Shown here piece after piece: positions 8,041 through 16,438 of a DNA stretch of 64,000 nt. The notes under the pieces were generated by a model, which ran no database searches, was not told where the DNA came from, and saw only the letters and a list, made by a program, of their open reading frames with translations. How positions within the stretch are numbered: the first letter of the stretch is position 1; every line of letters begins with the position of its first letter. The DNA comes from Streptomyces inusitatus (GTDB lineage Bacteria; Actinomycetota; Actinomycetes; Streptomycetales; Streptomycetaceae), in contig NZ_BMWG01000023.1 in NCBI RefSeq assembly GCF_014651115.1, forward strand, positions 1 through 64,000. The letters are read 5' to 3'. A program made the translations under genes and the position numbers.

Positions 8041-9245
8041 TGCGCAAGGTCCTCGTCACCGGCCTCGGCGGCGCGGGCCGCACCACCGTCGCCGCGGCGA
8101 CCGCGCTCGCCGCCGCCGGACCGGGCAGACGCGTCCTGCTCCTCTCCACCGACCCGCCCGCCGCACTCGGCACCCCCGCCGAAGGCACACTGACCCGGGT
8201 CGCCGAAGGGCTCTGGGCCGCCCGCGTCGACCCCGGAGCGGACTTCCGCACCGAATTCCTCTCCCTCCAGAAGCGCCTCTCCGCCGGACTCGACCTCCTC
8301 GGCATCACCAGACTCGCCGAGGAAGAGCTCACCGAACTCCCCGGCAGCGACCAGTTCGCCCTGCTGCGCGCGCTCACCGCCGCCGAGACCGGCGGCTGGG
8401 ACCTGGCCGTACTCGATCTGCCGCCGGTCCGCGAGACCATCGCCCTGCTCGCGCTCCCCGCCCAGCTCCGCCGCTACCTCCGCCGGCTGCTGCCCCCCGA
8501 ACGCCAGGCCGCCCGCGCGCTGCGCCCGGTCCTCGCCCAGCTCACCGGGGTCCCGATGCCCGCGAGCTGGCTGTACGAGACGACCGGCCGCTGGGACGAC
8601 GAGCTGGCCGCCGCCCAGGCGCTGATCGAATCCCCCGGGACCACGCTGCGCCTGGTCGCCGAGCCCGGACCGGCTGCCGCCGCCGCCCTGCGCACCGCCC
8701 GCACCGGGCTCGCCCTGCACGGAGTGCGGGTGGACGCCCTGGTGGCCAACCGGGTGCTGCCCCGGCACTCGGAGGACACCTGGCTCGCCGCGCTCGCCGC
8801 CCAGCAGGAGAAGACCCTCCAGGAGTGGGGCGCGGAGTGGGCCGGGCAGTGCCCGGTGCGCGAGCTTCCGCATCTGGGACGCGAGCCGCACGGCCCGGAC
8901 GACCTCACGGCCCCCGCCGCCGGCCTCCCGCCGCTCCCCGGCGACCCGGCGGCCGACTCCGGCCCCGACTCCGGCTCCGGTTCGGCCGACGACCTCGGCA
9001 TCGAGGACCGGCGGGCCGAGGACGGCACCCTCGTCTGGTCGCTCCCGCTGCCCGGCGCGGAGAAGAAGGACCTCGGCCTGGTCCGGCGCGGCGACGAGCT
9101 GATGCTGCGCGTCGGCCCCTTCCGCAGGATCGTTCCGCTGCCCTCCGCACTGCGCCGCTGCGCCGTCTCCGGCGCAGCGCTCTCGGACGGAACGCTCAGG
9201 GTCCGCTTCACCCCCGACCCCGGACAGTGGCCCCGCACCCCGTGA
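8040..9245 (+). CDS. ArsA-like ATPase-family protein with altered P-loop and C-terminal HSP20-like domain
   Basis: A 401-residue ArsA/GET3-type protein. The deviant Walker A loop reads GLGGAGRTTVAAATA: the first signature Lys is Leu and the phosphate-contacting Lys is Arg, so ATP hydrolysis may be weak or lost. LLLSTDPPAALG matches the switch I region with its Asp. The C-terminal 70 residues (LVWSLPLPGAEKKDL to RVRFTPD) form a beta-rich ArsA_HSP20 domain. Residues about 290-320 are a Gly/Ser/Asp-rich linker. The start ATG overlaps the stop of the SRPBCC gene. A role in delivering or sensing a client of the SRPBCC partner is only a guess; no arsenite-binding cysteine triad is visible. Confidence 0.82.
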   Translation: MRKVLVTGLGGAGRTTVAAATALAAAGPGRRVLLLSTDPPAALGTPAEGTLTRVAEGLWAARVDPGADFRTEFLSLQKRLSAGLDLLGITRLAEEELTELPGSDQFALLRALTAAETGGWDLAVLDLPPVRETIALLALPAQLRRYLRRLLPPERQAARALRPVLAQLTGVPMPASWLYETTGRWDDELAAAQALIESPGTTLRLVAEPGPAAAAALRTARTGLALHGVRVDALVANRVLPRHSEDTWLAALAAQQEKTLQEWGAEWAGQCPVRELPHLGREPHGPDDLTAPAAGLPPLPGDPAADSGPDSGSGSADDLGIEDRRAEDGTLVWSLPLPGAEKKDLGLVRRGDELMLRVGPFRRIVPLPSALRRCAVSGAALSDGTLRVRFTPDPGQWPRTP

Positions 9246-9340
9246 CACCGCGCGCCCCGGGGCGCTGAACGGTCCGCGCCCGTTCGGGTACCGTCGAGCG
9301 TACGAGAGACCACAGCCGACCACCTGTGCAGGAGTACGCC

Positions 9341-9856
9341 ATGAGCGATGCCACCGAGCGCCCCGACGTCGACGCCGACGCCTGGGCCGAGGCGTGCGCG
9401 GAAGACCTCGCCGCCGAGAGGGCGCGCCGCCGCGCCGAGCACGGCGAAGTGCCCGGCTCCGCCGCCGAGGAGCTGCGCAAGCTGCTCGGCACGGTCGCCG
9501 ACAAGGTCTCCGAGTTCCAGACCTCGCTGCCGGGGATGGCGGCGCAGACCGCCGTGCGGCAGTTCGTCAGCCAGGCCAAGTCCGCCGTCGAGCCGGTCAT
9601 CGAGCGCAATCCGCAGGTCTTCGACCACCTCGCCGCCGCCGGGGGCGAGCTGCTCGCCGCCTACCGCTCCGCCGTCGAGGGCCATGAGCGCCGCTGGACG
9701 CAGAGCAGCGGCGGCACCGGCAGTGGCACCGGCACCGGCACCGGTACCGCTGCCGCCGCCGGTGCGGACAGCGGCTCCGAGGGACCCGCAGCCCCGGGCC
9801 CCCGCACTCCGCGCGACGAGGACCCGGGCCCCGGCGAGAAGATCGATCTCGACTGA
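9341..9856 (+). CDS. DUF5304-family protein upstream of glucokinase
   Basis: A 171-residue acidic protein. Residues 1-120 hold a helical domain (DADAWAEACAEDLAAERARR, then LLGTVADKVSEFQTSLPGM). The last 50 residues are a Gly/Ser/Thr repeat tail (GTGSGTGTGTGT). CAGGAG at 9329-9334 fixes ATG 9341; a GTG five codons upstream is disfavoured. It lies 90 nt before glkA. In S. coelicolor the gene in this position (SCO2127) has been reported to stimulate glucokinase expression and glucose repression; that function is transferred by synteny, not shown here. No membrane segment or DNA-binding motif is visible. Confidence 0.75.
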   Translation: MSDATERPDVDADAWAEACAEDLAAERARRRAEHGEVPGSAAEELRKLLGTVADKVSEFQTSLPGMAAQTAVRQFVSQAKSAVEPVIERNPQVFDHLAAAGGELLAAYRSAVEGHERRWTQSSGGTGSGTGTGTGTAAAAGADSGSEGPAAPGPRTPRDEDPGPGEKIDLD

Positions 9857-9873
9857 CCGGTACGGGCTTTCCT

Positions 9874-9887
9874 CTCTTGATCAAGAG
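9874..9887. promoter_or_regulatory. 14-bp perfect palindrome in the glkA upstream region
   Basis: CTCTTGATCAAGAG is a perfect palindrome centred at 9880/9881, extended by one imperfect arm (CCT...GGG). It lies 60 nt before the glkA start, near a possible -10 TACGGT (9904-9909), so it could be an operator. It has no T-run, so terminator function is less likely. Confidence 0.45.
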
Positions 9888-9946
9888 GGGTGCCGCCCTC
9901 GGGTACGGTTGGCCGCAGCGGGGCTCGACCGGGAACTGAGGGACAC

Positions 9947-10888
9947 ATGGGACTCACCATCGGCGTCGACATCGGCGGCACGAAGATCGCGGCGGGCGTG
10001 GTCGACGAAGAGGGCGCCATCCTCGAAACGCACACGGTGCCCACACCGGCCACCCCGAGCGGCATCGTCGACGCGATCCGCGCGGCCGTCGCCGGAGCCG
10101 GCGAGGGCCATGACATCGAGGCCGTCGGCATCGGCGCGGCGGGCTATGTGGACGACAAGCGCGCCACCGTCATCTTCGCGCCCAATATCGACTGGCGGCA
10201 CGAGCCCCTCAAGGACAAGGTCGAGCAGCGGACCGGGCTGCCGGTCGTCGTGGAGAACGACGCCAACGCCGCCGCGTGGGGCGAGTACCGCTTCGGAGCG
10301 GGCCAGGGCCACGAGGACGTCATCTGCATCACGCTCGGCACCGGCCTGGGCGGCGGGATCATCATCGGCAACAAGCTCCGGCGCGGACGCTTCGGCGTCG
10401 CCGCCGAGTTCGGCCACATCCGTGTCGTCCCGGACGGGCTGCTCTGCGGCTGCGGCAGCCAGGGCTGCTGGGAGCAGTACGCCTCGGGCCGCGCCCTCGT
10501 CCGGTACGCCAGGCAGCGGGCGGGCGCCACCCCGGAGAACGCGCGGATCCTCCTCGGCCTCGGCGACGGCACCTCCGACGGCATCGAGGGCAAGCACATC
10601 AGCGCGGCGGCCCGGCAGGGCGACCCGGTCGCGATCGACTCCTTCCGCGAACTCGCCCGCTGGGCCGGAGCGGGACTCGCTGACCTCGCCTCCCTCTTCG
10701 ACCCCTCCGCCTTCATCGTCGGCGGGGGAGTCTCCGACGAGGGCGAACTCGTGCTGGACCCCATCCGCAAGTCCTTCCGCCGTCGGCTGATCGGGTCGCA
10801 GTGGCGTCCGCACGCACAGGTGCTGGCGGCGCGGCTGGGGAACAGGGCGGGGATGGTCGGCGCGGCGGACCTGGCCCGTCAGGGGTGA
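9947..10888 (+). CDS. glkA: ROK-family glucokinase
   Basis: A 313-residue ATP-dependent glucose kinase that also takes part in carbon catabolite repression in Streptomyces. The N-terminal phosphate-binding loop is IGVDIGGTKIAAGVV. ENDANAAAWGE carries the catalytic Asp. The ROK zinc motif CGCGSQGCWEQYASG is intact, preceded by the sugar-contacting EFGHI. Length matches S. coelicolor GlkA (317 aa). ATG 9947 is preceded by GAGGGA at the expected distance; longer in-frame starts run into the palindrome region. It follows the DUF5304 gene. Confidence 0.95.
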   Translation: MGLTIGVDIGGTKIAAGVVDEEGAILETHTVPTPATPSGIVDAIRAAVAGAGEGHDIEAVGIGAAGYVDDKRATVIFAPNIDWRHEPLKDKVEQRTGLPVVVENDANAAAWGEYRFGAGQGHEDVICITLGTGLGGGIIIGNKLRRGRFGVAAEFGHIRVVPDGLLCGCGSQGCWEQYASGRALVRYARQRAGATPENARILLGLGDGTSDGIEGKHISAAARQGDPVAIDSFRELARWAGAGLADLASLFDPSAFIVGGGVSDEGELVLDPIRKSFRRRLIGSQWRPHAQVLAARLGNRAGMVGAADLARQG

Positions 10889-10921
10889 GGGTTCGCTCGG
10901 CCTGCCGGCGAGGTGCGGGCC

Positions 10922-11674
10922 ATGGTGACCGTTCTGCCTGAGTCCGGTGTCGCGGTGGACGGTTCCGCCGTGATCCGGGTGCTCAGTTACAACGTGCGGT
11001 CGCTCCGGGACGACGAGGAGGCGCTGGGGCGGGTGATCCGGGCCTGTGGGCCGGATCTGGTGCTGGTGCAGGAGGCGCCGAGGTTCTTCCGGTGGCGGAG
11101 GCACGCGGCGAGGCTGGCGGCCCGGAGCGGGCTGCTGGTGCTGGGGGGCGGGGCGCCGGCGGCGGGGCCGTTGTTGCTCTGTTCGCCGAGGGTGGCGGTG
11201 GAGCGGACGGAGGATGTGCTGCTGCCGCTCACCCCGGGGCTGCACCGGCGGGGGTTCGCCACGGCTGTCGTACGGGTCGGGGGAGCCCGGATCGGGGTGC
11301 TCGGCTGTCATCTGAGTTTGCGGGCCGAGGAGCGCCTCGCTCAGGCGGGGCTGCTGCTGGAGCGGCTGGCGGCGATGGGGGTACCGCACACGGTCGCCGC
11401 CGGGGATCTGAACGAGACCCCGGGCGGCCGTGCCTTCCGGCGGATCGCCGCGGAGCTTCAGGACTGCTGGGCGCTCGCCCCCTGGGGAGGCGAGCACACC
11501 TTCCCGTCCGGGGACCCGAGCCGGCGCATCGACGCGGTCTTCGCGAGCGGGGGCATCGAGGTGCTGGGCTGCGGGGTGCCGCTGGACCTTCCCGGCGTCA
11601 GCCGGACCGACCTCGGCGCGGCCACCGACCATCTTCCGGTGCTGGCCGCGCTGAAGGTGCCCGCCGTGCTCTGA
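10922..11674 (+). CDS. endonuclease/exonuclease/phosphatase (EEP) family protein
   Basis: A 250-residue DNase I-like fold protein. Motifs: VLSYNVRSLRDDEEAL (N for metal/phosphate), LVLVQEAP (Glu metal ligand), GCHLSL, AAGDLNETPGG (D-x-N) and ATDHLPVLAAL (catalytic D-H). No signal peptide is visible. Members cleave phosphodiester bonds in nucleic acids, phosphoinositides or sphingomyelin, so the substrate is open. ATG 10922 lies 8 nt after GAGG; a GTG three codons upstream is also possible. It is separated from glkA by 33 nt and may be co-transcribed. Confidence 0.83.
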   Translation: MVTVLPESGVAVDGSAVIRVLSYNVRSLRDDEEALGRVIRACGPDLVLVQEAPRFFRWRRHAARLAARSGLLVLGGGAPAAGPLLLCSPRVAVERTEDVLLPLTPGLHRRGFATAVVRVGGARIGVLGCHLSLRAEERLAQAGLLLERLAAMGVPHTVAAGDLNETPGGRAFRRIAAELQDCWALAPWGGEHTFPSGDPSRRIDAVFASGGIEVLGCGVPLDLPGVSRTDLGAATDHLPVLAALKVPAVL

Positions 11675-11727
11675 CCCGGCCCGGCCCGCCGGTCACCCGC
11701 GAGCCGGGCCGCTGGGGCCTGTCGTTC

Positions 11728-12303
11728 TCAGACCACCGCGCCCCGGCCCGGGTCCTCGTGGTCCTCGTCGTCGCCGCTGGACATCCGGGCCACCAGGGTC
11801 ACGAAGCCGCCCAGGAAGCCTCCGACGCACAGCGAGGTCAGCCACCAGGTCATGTCCCAGCGGAACAGCACCGCGAACAGCATCAGCACCGGCCCGCCGA
11901 TCACCGCGAGCCAGGCGAACTTGGCCGTGGCGTCCGCCTCGGGCAGCGGCGGGGGCTCCGGGGGGACGAAGTGCCCCTCGTCGCTCGCGTCGAGATCGTC
12001 GTCCTTGGGAGGGGAGAGCTGGAAGTCCCTGGGGCCGCCGCCGCCCACGCCGGGGGCGAAGATCACCGAGCTGCCGAGCGCGGGCCCGTCCGCACCGGGA
12101 TCCGGCTCGGGGTCGGGCTCGGGCCGGTTCTTCGGTGTCTTGTTCACCTCGCCCTCCAGCAGGGCGAGATCCTCCACCGACTTGAACGGCTTCGCGCCCG
12201 GCGGGTCCACCGGCTCCTCGCCGTAACCCGCGACGATGGCGGCCCAGGCCGCCTCCTCGTCAATGGGCTGCGGCTCACGGTCCGCGTCATGCTGCTCAGC
12301 CAC
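11728..12303 (-). CDS. hypothetical membrane protein
   Basis: A 191-residue protein of unknown function. The N-terminal 120 residues are acidic and Pro/Gly-rich (AWAAIVAGYGEEPVDPPG). Two transmembrane helices follow (FAWLAVIGGPVLMLFAVLF and WLTSLCVGGFLGGFVTLVA), with a short acidic tail after VARMSSGDDED. The GTG start at 12303 overlaps the last codons of the upstream lipase gene by 8 nt, which supports this start and indicates translational coupling. I do not recognise a named family beyond the streptomycete orthologue group. Confidence 0.75.
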   Translation of the reverse strand: MAEQHDADREPQPIDEEAAWAAIVAGYGEEPVDPPGAKPFKSVEDLALLEGEVNKTPKNRPEPDPEPDPGADGPALGSSVIFAPGVGGGGPRDFQLSPPKDDDLDASDEGHFVPPEPPPLPEADATAKFAWLAVIGGPVLMLFAVLFRWDMTWWLTSLCVGGFLGGFVTLVARMSSGDDEDHEDPGRGAVV

Positions 12304-13075
12304 CGGCGCTGCTTCCCTTCGTCCCGACACTTGGAGCGAACCGGCCGACGAACGCGTAACTCTCCTCGAAAATCCGCTCCGCATCGTGGTCCAACGTCGC
12401 GACGTGGTAACTCTGTTCCAGCAGAACCTCCTTGACATCCGTCGAGGAGACCCGGCCGAGGATCCGGGCGGAGTCGGCGGGCGGCACCACATGGTCCTCG
12501 GGGCTGTGCAGCAGCACCATCGGCTGGGTCACCTGGGGCAGCTCGGAGTCGACCAGTCGCAGGAAATTCCGCAGGGAGTGGGCGGCCCGCACCGGCACCC
12601 GCTCATAGCCGACCTCGGTCGTCCCCGGCTTGGCGATGTCGTGGGCCAGCCCCGGGGCCGTACGCACGAAGTGCCGGAGCACGGGCAGCGCCACGGAGGC
12701 CACGCCGTGCACCTTGTTGGCCGGATTGACCACCACGATGCCGCGCACCGCGTCCCCGTGCTTCGCGGCCAGCCGCAGTGTCAGCGCGCCGCCCATGGAG
12801 AGCCCGAAGACGAAGACCTGGGAGCAGCGCGCGAGCAGCTCGCGCAATGCCCGGTCGACCTCCGCGTACCAGTCCTGCCAGCCGGTGAGCTGCATGTCCT
12901 GCCAGCGGGTGCCGTGCCCGGGGAGCAGCGGCAGGGACACGGTCAGTCCGCGCTCCGCCAGATACTCGGCCCAGGGGCGCAGCGACTGCGGTGAACCGGT
13001 GAATCCGTGACAGAGAAGGACGCCGACCTCTCCGCCCTCATGGCGGTACGGCTCGGCTCCGGGAAGGACCGGCAC
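12296..13075 (-). CDS. alpha/beta-hydrolase, carboxylesterase / monoacylglycerol lipase type
   Basis: A 259-residue serine hydrolase. LLCHGFTGSPQSL forms the oxyanion region. The nucleophile elbow is GLSMGG, the acid lies in HSPEDHVVPP and the His in SYHVATLDHD, an arrangement typical of Est30-like carboxylesterases and monoacylglycerol lipases. No signal peptide is seen, so it is probably cytoplasmic and may act on acylglycerols, which fits the adjacent divergent PlsC gene. GTG start with AGGAG upstream on the coding strand. Co-transcribed with the small membrane protein downstream. Confidence 0.88.
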   Translation of the reverse strand: MPVLPGAEPYRHEGGEVGVLLCHGFTGSPQSLRPWAEYLAERGLTVSLPLLPGHGTRWQDMQLTGWQDWYAEVDRALRELLARCSQVFVFGLSMGGALTLRLAAKHGDAVRGIVVVNPANKVHGVASVALPVLRHFVRTAPGLAHDIAKPGTTEVGYERVPVRAAHSLRNFLRLVDSELPQVTQPMVLLHSPEDHVVPPADSARILGRVSSTDVKEVLLEQSYHVATLDHDAERIFEESYAFVGRFAPSVGTKGSSAGG

Positions 13076-13251
13076 CGGGGTCTCCTGTTCTGTGGCGTGA
13101 CGTGGGGCGTGAAGTGGGGACGGAAAGCTCCAGGGTGTATCTCACCGTACGCGACCGCACTGACACCGACCAGGTCCCGAGGGCCTCCGGCGCGGGGATA
13201 CCCGTTCACCTCGGGTTAAGGTCTGTTCGACAGCAATAGGAGGCATTCGAG

Positions 13252-14040
13252 TTGATCTACGGTGCAATCAAGTTCTCTCTTGGGGGCTCGCTCAAGCTTG
13301 CCTTCAGGCCCTGGGTGGAAGGGCTGGAGAACATTCCCGTCGACGGCCCGGCGATCCTCGCGAGCAACCATCTCTCGTTCTCGGACTCCTTCTTCCTGCC
13401 GGCGGTCCTCGACCGCAAGGTCACTTTTGTGGCCAAGGCGGAGTACTTCACCTCGCCCGGGGTGAAGGGCCGGCTCACCGCCGCCTTCTTCAAGGGCGTG
13501 GGACAGCTCCCGGTGGACCGCTCGGGCGCGCGCGGTGCCGCCGAGGCGGCGATCAAGGCGGGCATCGAGGTCGTCGAGCGCGGCGGGCTCTTCGGCATCT
13601 ACCCGGAGGGCACCCGCTCCCCGGACGGCCGGCTCTACCGGGGTAAGCCGGGCGGTCTGGGCCGGGTGGCGCTGGCCACCGGGGCCCCGGTCATCCCGAT
13701 CGCCATGATCGACACCGAGAAGGTGCAGCCGCCCGGCAAGGTGGTTCCCAAGCTGATCCGCCCGGGCATCCGCATCGGCAAGCCCCTCGACTTCAGCCGG
13801 TACCACGGCATGGAGGAGGACCGTTACATCCTGCGCTCGGTGACCGACGAGGTCATGTACGAGATCATGAAGCTCTCCGGCCAGGAGTACGTCGACATCT
13901 ACGCCACGGTCGCCAAGCGCCAGGCGGCCGAGGCCGAGAAGGCCGCGAAGGCCGCCGCCAAGGCGGACAAGGCGGACAAGGCGCACCAGCACGGCGGCAG
14001 CAGCAGCAGTGACGGCGACAGGGACCGCCCCGCCGCCTAG
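13252..14040 (+). CDS. plsC: 1-acyl-sn-glycerol-3-phosphate acyltransferase (PlsC family)
   Basis: A 262-residue acyltransferase that makes phosphatidic acid from lysophosphatidate at the membrane. The catalytic HX4D motif is NHLSFSD; the second block FIYPEGT is seen as GIYPEGTRSPDG, followed by GRVALATGAPVIPIAM. The C-terminal 35 residues are a Lys/Ala-rich helix (AEAEKAAKAAAKADKAD) ending in a Ser-rich tail. The start is TTG at 13252 with AGGAG at 13239-13243. The TAG stop forms part of a CTAG that directly abuts the second MITE-like element. Acyl-chain and substrate preference are not visible. Confidence 0.9.
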   Translation: MIYGAIKFSLGGSLKLAFRPWVEGLENIPVDGPAILASNHLSFSDSFFLPAVLDRKVTFVAKAEYFTSPGVKGRLTAAFFKGVGQLPVDRSGARGAAEAAIKAGIEVVERGGLFGIYPEGTRSPDGRLYRGKPGGLGRVALATGAPVIPIAMIDTEKVQPPGKVVPKLIRPGIRIGKPLDFSRYHGMEEDRYILRSVTDEVMYEIMKLSGQEYVDIYATVAKRQAAEAEKAAKAAAKADKADKAHQHGGSSSSDGDRDRPAA

Positions 14041-14244
14041 GGAGTGTCTTCAAAGTGGCGTCGTCCGCCCGTAGGGCGGGTCTGGCGGGGTCTGGTGCGT
14101 GCGATCGCAAGGCGGAGGAGGGAGTCGACGCGGTGGGGGTACCTCCCGGGCGAAGCCCAGGGGGCCGTCGGCGACCGACGACAACGCGGCGAGCGTGCGT
14201 GCCAGGGCACGGCAGGCAGACGAGACTTTGAAGACACGACCTAG
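14041..14244. mobile_element. MITE-like repeat, copy B (200 nt, flanked by CTAG)
   Basis: It is bounded on both sides by CTAG (14037-14040 and 14241-14244), consistent with a 4-bp target duplication of the YTAR type used by IS5-like elements. The ends share a perfect 13-nt inverted repeat GTGTCTTCAAAGT. Compared with copy A at 6501 it carries a 32-nt internal insertion and compensated changes in the internal hairpin. The left CTAG includes the stop codon of plsC. It sits between plsC and the sensor kinase gene. Confidence 0.78.
14134..14165. repeat. nested 32-nt palindromic repeat inside MITE copy B
   Basis: The segment beginning TGGGGGTACCTCCCGGGCGA replaces two bases of copy A. It has the G5...CTCCCGGGCGAAGCCCAGGGGG layout of a small interspersed palindrome common in streptomycete intergenic DNA (from memory). 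Its absence from copy A shows it is a separate insertion. Confidence 0.6.
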
Positions 14245-14277
14245 CGGCACGCCAGCACACACCGTCCGGGGGGACGC

Positions 14278-15546
14278 ATGGGGAATTCGGCCAAGCGCGA
14301 GCGCGTCGTGCGGATGTCGGTGGAGCAGCCGCTGTGGCGTGCGCTCACCGCCTATCGCGTACTGACCATGAGCTACGCGGTCCTGCTCTTCGCCTTCGAC
14401 CCGGAGCGCTTCGAGCGCCCCTGGGTCGCGGCCGGTTTCCTCGCGGTGCTGGTCCTGTGGACGCTGGCCACCCTCCGCAGGGTGTCCGGCGCGGACCGCT
14501 GCACCAAGCGGTTCCTCGGCATCGATCTCACCATCGCGCTCACCGGCATCCTGCTCACCCCGGTCGCCGACGCCCAGGCCCAGCAGTTCGACGGCCCGAC
14601 GCTGCCGTCGATCTGGACGGCCGGTTCGGTGCTGGCGTTCGCGATCAAGGGCGGCTGGCGGTGGGCGGGCTTCGCCTCCTCCTTCGTCGCCGTGGCCAAT
14701 CTGATCCAGCGCGGTGAGCCCAGCCGGGACACCATCCACAATGTGCTGCTGGTCTGGGTCGCCTCCATCGCCATCGGCTATGTGGTCGAGGTCGCCCGCG
14801 CCTCCGAGCGCACCCTCGCCCGCGCCCTGGAGATCGAGGCCGCCACCCGGGAGCGGGAGCGGCTCGCCCGGGACATCCACGACAATGTGCTCCAGGTGCT
14901 CGCCATGGTGCAGCGGCGCGGCACGGCCCTCGGCGGCGAGGCGGCCGAGCTGGGGCGGATGGCGGGGGAGCAGGAGATCGCGCTGCGCGCCCTGGTCGCC
15001 GGCGGACAGAGCGCCCCGGTCCGGGCCCCCGCCGACGGCGAGACGGACGGCGCCCGCACGGTTCTCGTCGACGAGGAGCCGGTGCGGGGCGACGACGCCG
15101 TCCACGATCTGCTGCCGCTGCTCGCGCGCTGCGCGGGCCCCCGGGTGACCCTCTCCGAGCCGGGTGCGCCCGTGTCGCTGCCGGCCGCCGCCGCGCGGGA
15201 GCTGGTCGCCGCCGTGGGGGCCGCGCTGGACAACGTGGAGCGGCACGCGGGGGAGACGGCCCGGACCTGGATCCTGGTCGAGGACTACCCGGACGAGGTG
15301 ATCGTCACGGTCCGTGACGACGGTCCGGGCATCGCCGAGGGCCGGCTCGCCCAGGCGGAGGGGGAGGGGCGGCTCGGGGTCGCCCTCTCGATCCGGGGGC
15401 GGCTGCGGGAGCTGGGCGGTTCGGCCGAGCTGTTCTCGATCCCGGGCCAGGGCACGGAGGTCGAACTGAGGGTCCCGAGACCCGCCGGGGCGGCCGGGAA
15501 GAACACGAAGACAGAGCAGTCCCGGGGGAAGGCGGACGAGAGATGA
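14278..15546 (+). CDS. two-component sensor histidine kinase, HisKA_3 / DUF5931 type
   Basis: A 422-residue membrane sensor. Residues 20-175 contain five or six hydrophobic helices (VLTMSYAVLLFAF, VAAGFLAVLVLWTLATL, GIDLTIALTGILL and others) forming the sensory domain. The phosphoacceptor His201 lies in RLARDIHDNVLQVLAM, typical of NarL-partner kinases. The ATP-binding domain shows GAALDNVERHAG (N box), VRDDGPGIAEG (G1) and GVALSIRGRLRELGG (G2). GGGGGGA precedes the ATG. The stop overlaps the response-regulator start (ATGA). The signal sensed is unknown; the pair resembles the MacRS-like family in S. coelicolor. Confidence 0.9.
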   Translation: MGNSAKRERVVRMSVEQPLWRALTAYRVLTMSYAVLLFAFDPERFERPWVAAGFLAVLVLWTLATLRRVSGADRCTKRFLGIDLTIALTGILLTPVADAQAQQFDGPTLPSIWTAGSVLAFAIKGGWRWAGFASSFVAVANLIQRGEPSRDTIHNVLLVWVASIAIGYVVEVARASERTLARALEIEAATRERERLARDIHDNVLQVLAMVQRRGTALGGEAAELGRMAGEQEIALRALVAGGQSAPVRAPADGETDGARTVLVDEEPVRGDDAVHDLLPLLARCAGPRVTLSEPGAPVSLPAAAARELVAAVGAALDNVERHAGETARTWILVEDYPDEVIVTVRDDGPGIAEGRLAQAEGEGRLGVALSIRGRLRELGGSAELFSIPGQGTEVELRVPRPAGAAGKNTKTEQSRGKADER

Positions 15547-16226
15547 CGGACCAGACGGACGGACACCCGGTCAGGGTGATGGTCGTGGACGACCACCCGA
15601 TGTGGCGGGACGCGGTCGCCCGCGATCTGACCGCGGCCGGTTTTGACGTGGTGGCGACGGCGGGCGACGGCCGGCAGGCGGTCCGCAGGGCCAGGGCAGC
15701 CGTGCCGGAGGTCCTGGTGCTCGATCTGAACCTCCCGGAGCTGCCCGGGGTGCGGGTCTGCAAGGAGCTGGTCGGTGAGCTGCCCGGGCTGCGGGTCCTG
15801 GTGCTCTCCGCCAGCGGCGAGCACGCGGATGTGCTGGAGGCGGTGAAGTCCGGCGCGACCGGCTATCTGCTGAAGTCGGCGAGTACGGACGAACTGGTCG
15901 ACGCCGTGCGGCGGACCGCCGTCGGCGAGGCGGTCTTCACCCCCGGCCTGGCGGGCCTGGTGCTCGGCGAGTACCGCAGGCTCGCCTCCGAGCCCGCCCA
16001 CTCCGCCGACGAGCCCAAGGCCCCCCGGCTGACCGACCGGGAGACCGAGGTGCTCCGGCTGGTCGCCAAGGGGCTCTCGTACAAGCAGATCGCCGAGCGG
16101 CTGGTGATCTCCCACCGCACCGTGCAGAACCATGTGCAGAACACCCTCGGGAAACTCCAGTTGCACAACCGCGTGGAACTGGTGCGCTATGCGATAGAGC
16201 GCGGACTGGACGACGTCGACGTCTGA
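15543..16226 (+). CDS. LuxR/NarL-family response regulator
   Basis: A 227-residue cognate regulator of the kinase encoded just upstream, with which it shares an ATGA overlap. The receiver domain has the acidic pocket VVDDHPMW, the phosphoacceptor Asp61 (VLVLDLNLPELPG), the Ser/Thr site LVLSASGE and Lys in YLLKSAS. The C-terminal LuxR helix-turn-helix runs LTDRETEVLRLVAKGLSYKQ to HRTVQNHVQNTLGKLQLHNR. Target genes are unknown. Confidence 0.92.
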   Translation: MTDQTDGHPVRVMVVDDHPMWRDAVARDLTAAGFDVVATAGDGRQAVRRARAAVPEVLVLDLNLPELPGVRVCKELVGELPGLRVLVLSASGEHADVLEAVKSGATGYLLKSASTDELVDAVRRTAVGEAVFTPGLAGLVLGEYRRLASEPAHSADEPKAPRLTDRETEVLRLVAKGLSYKQIAERLVISHRTVQNHVQNTLGKLQLHNRVELVRYAIERGLDDVDV

Positions 16227-16438
16227 CCACTCCTTCGGCTGTACGCCATGCCGAATGCCATCCTCCGTTCGGCTGAATTGCTGACGGTGCCCGAAGTCGC
16301 TACGGGACTGGTCCGGGGCGGATCCGCCCCCGCAAACCACCCATTCGGGAAAGAAAATGACCTCCCGCGCCATGCCGGAGTGACCTGGATCACCATTAGC
16401 GTGACCGTCACAGGCCCATCAGGCGAAGGGAGTATCCA

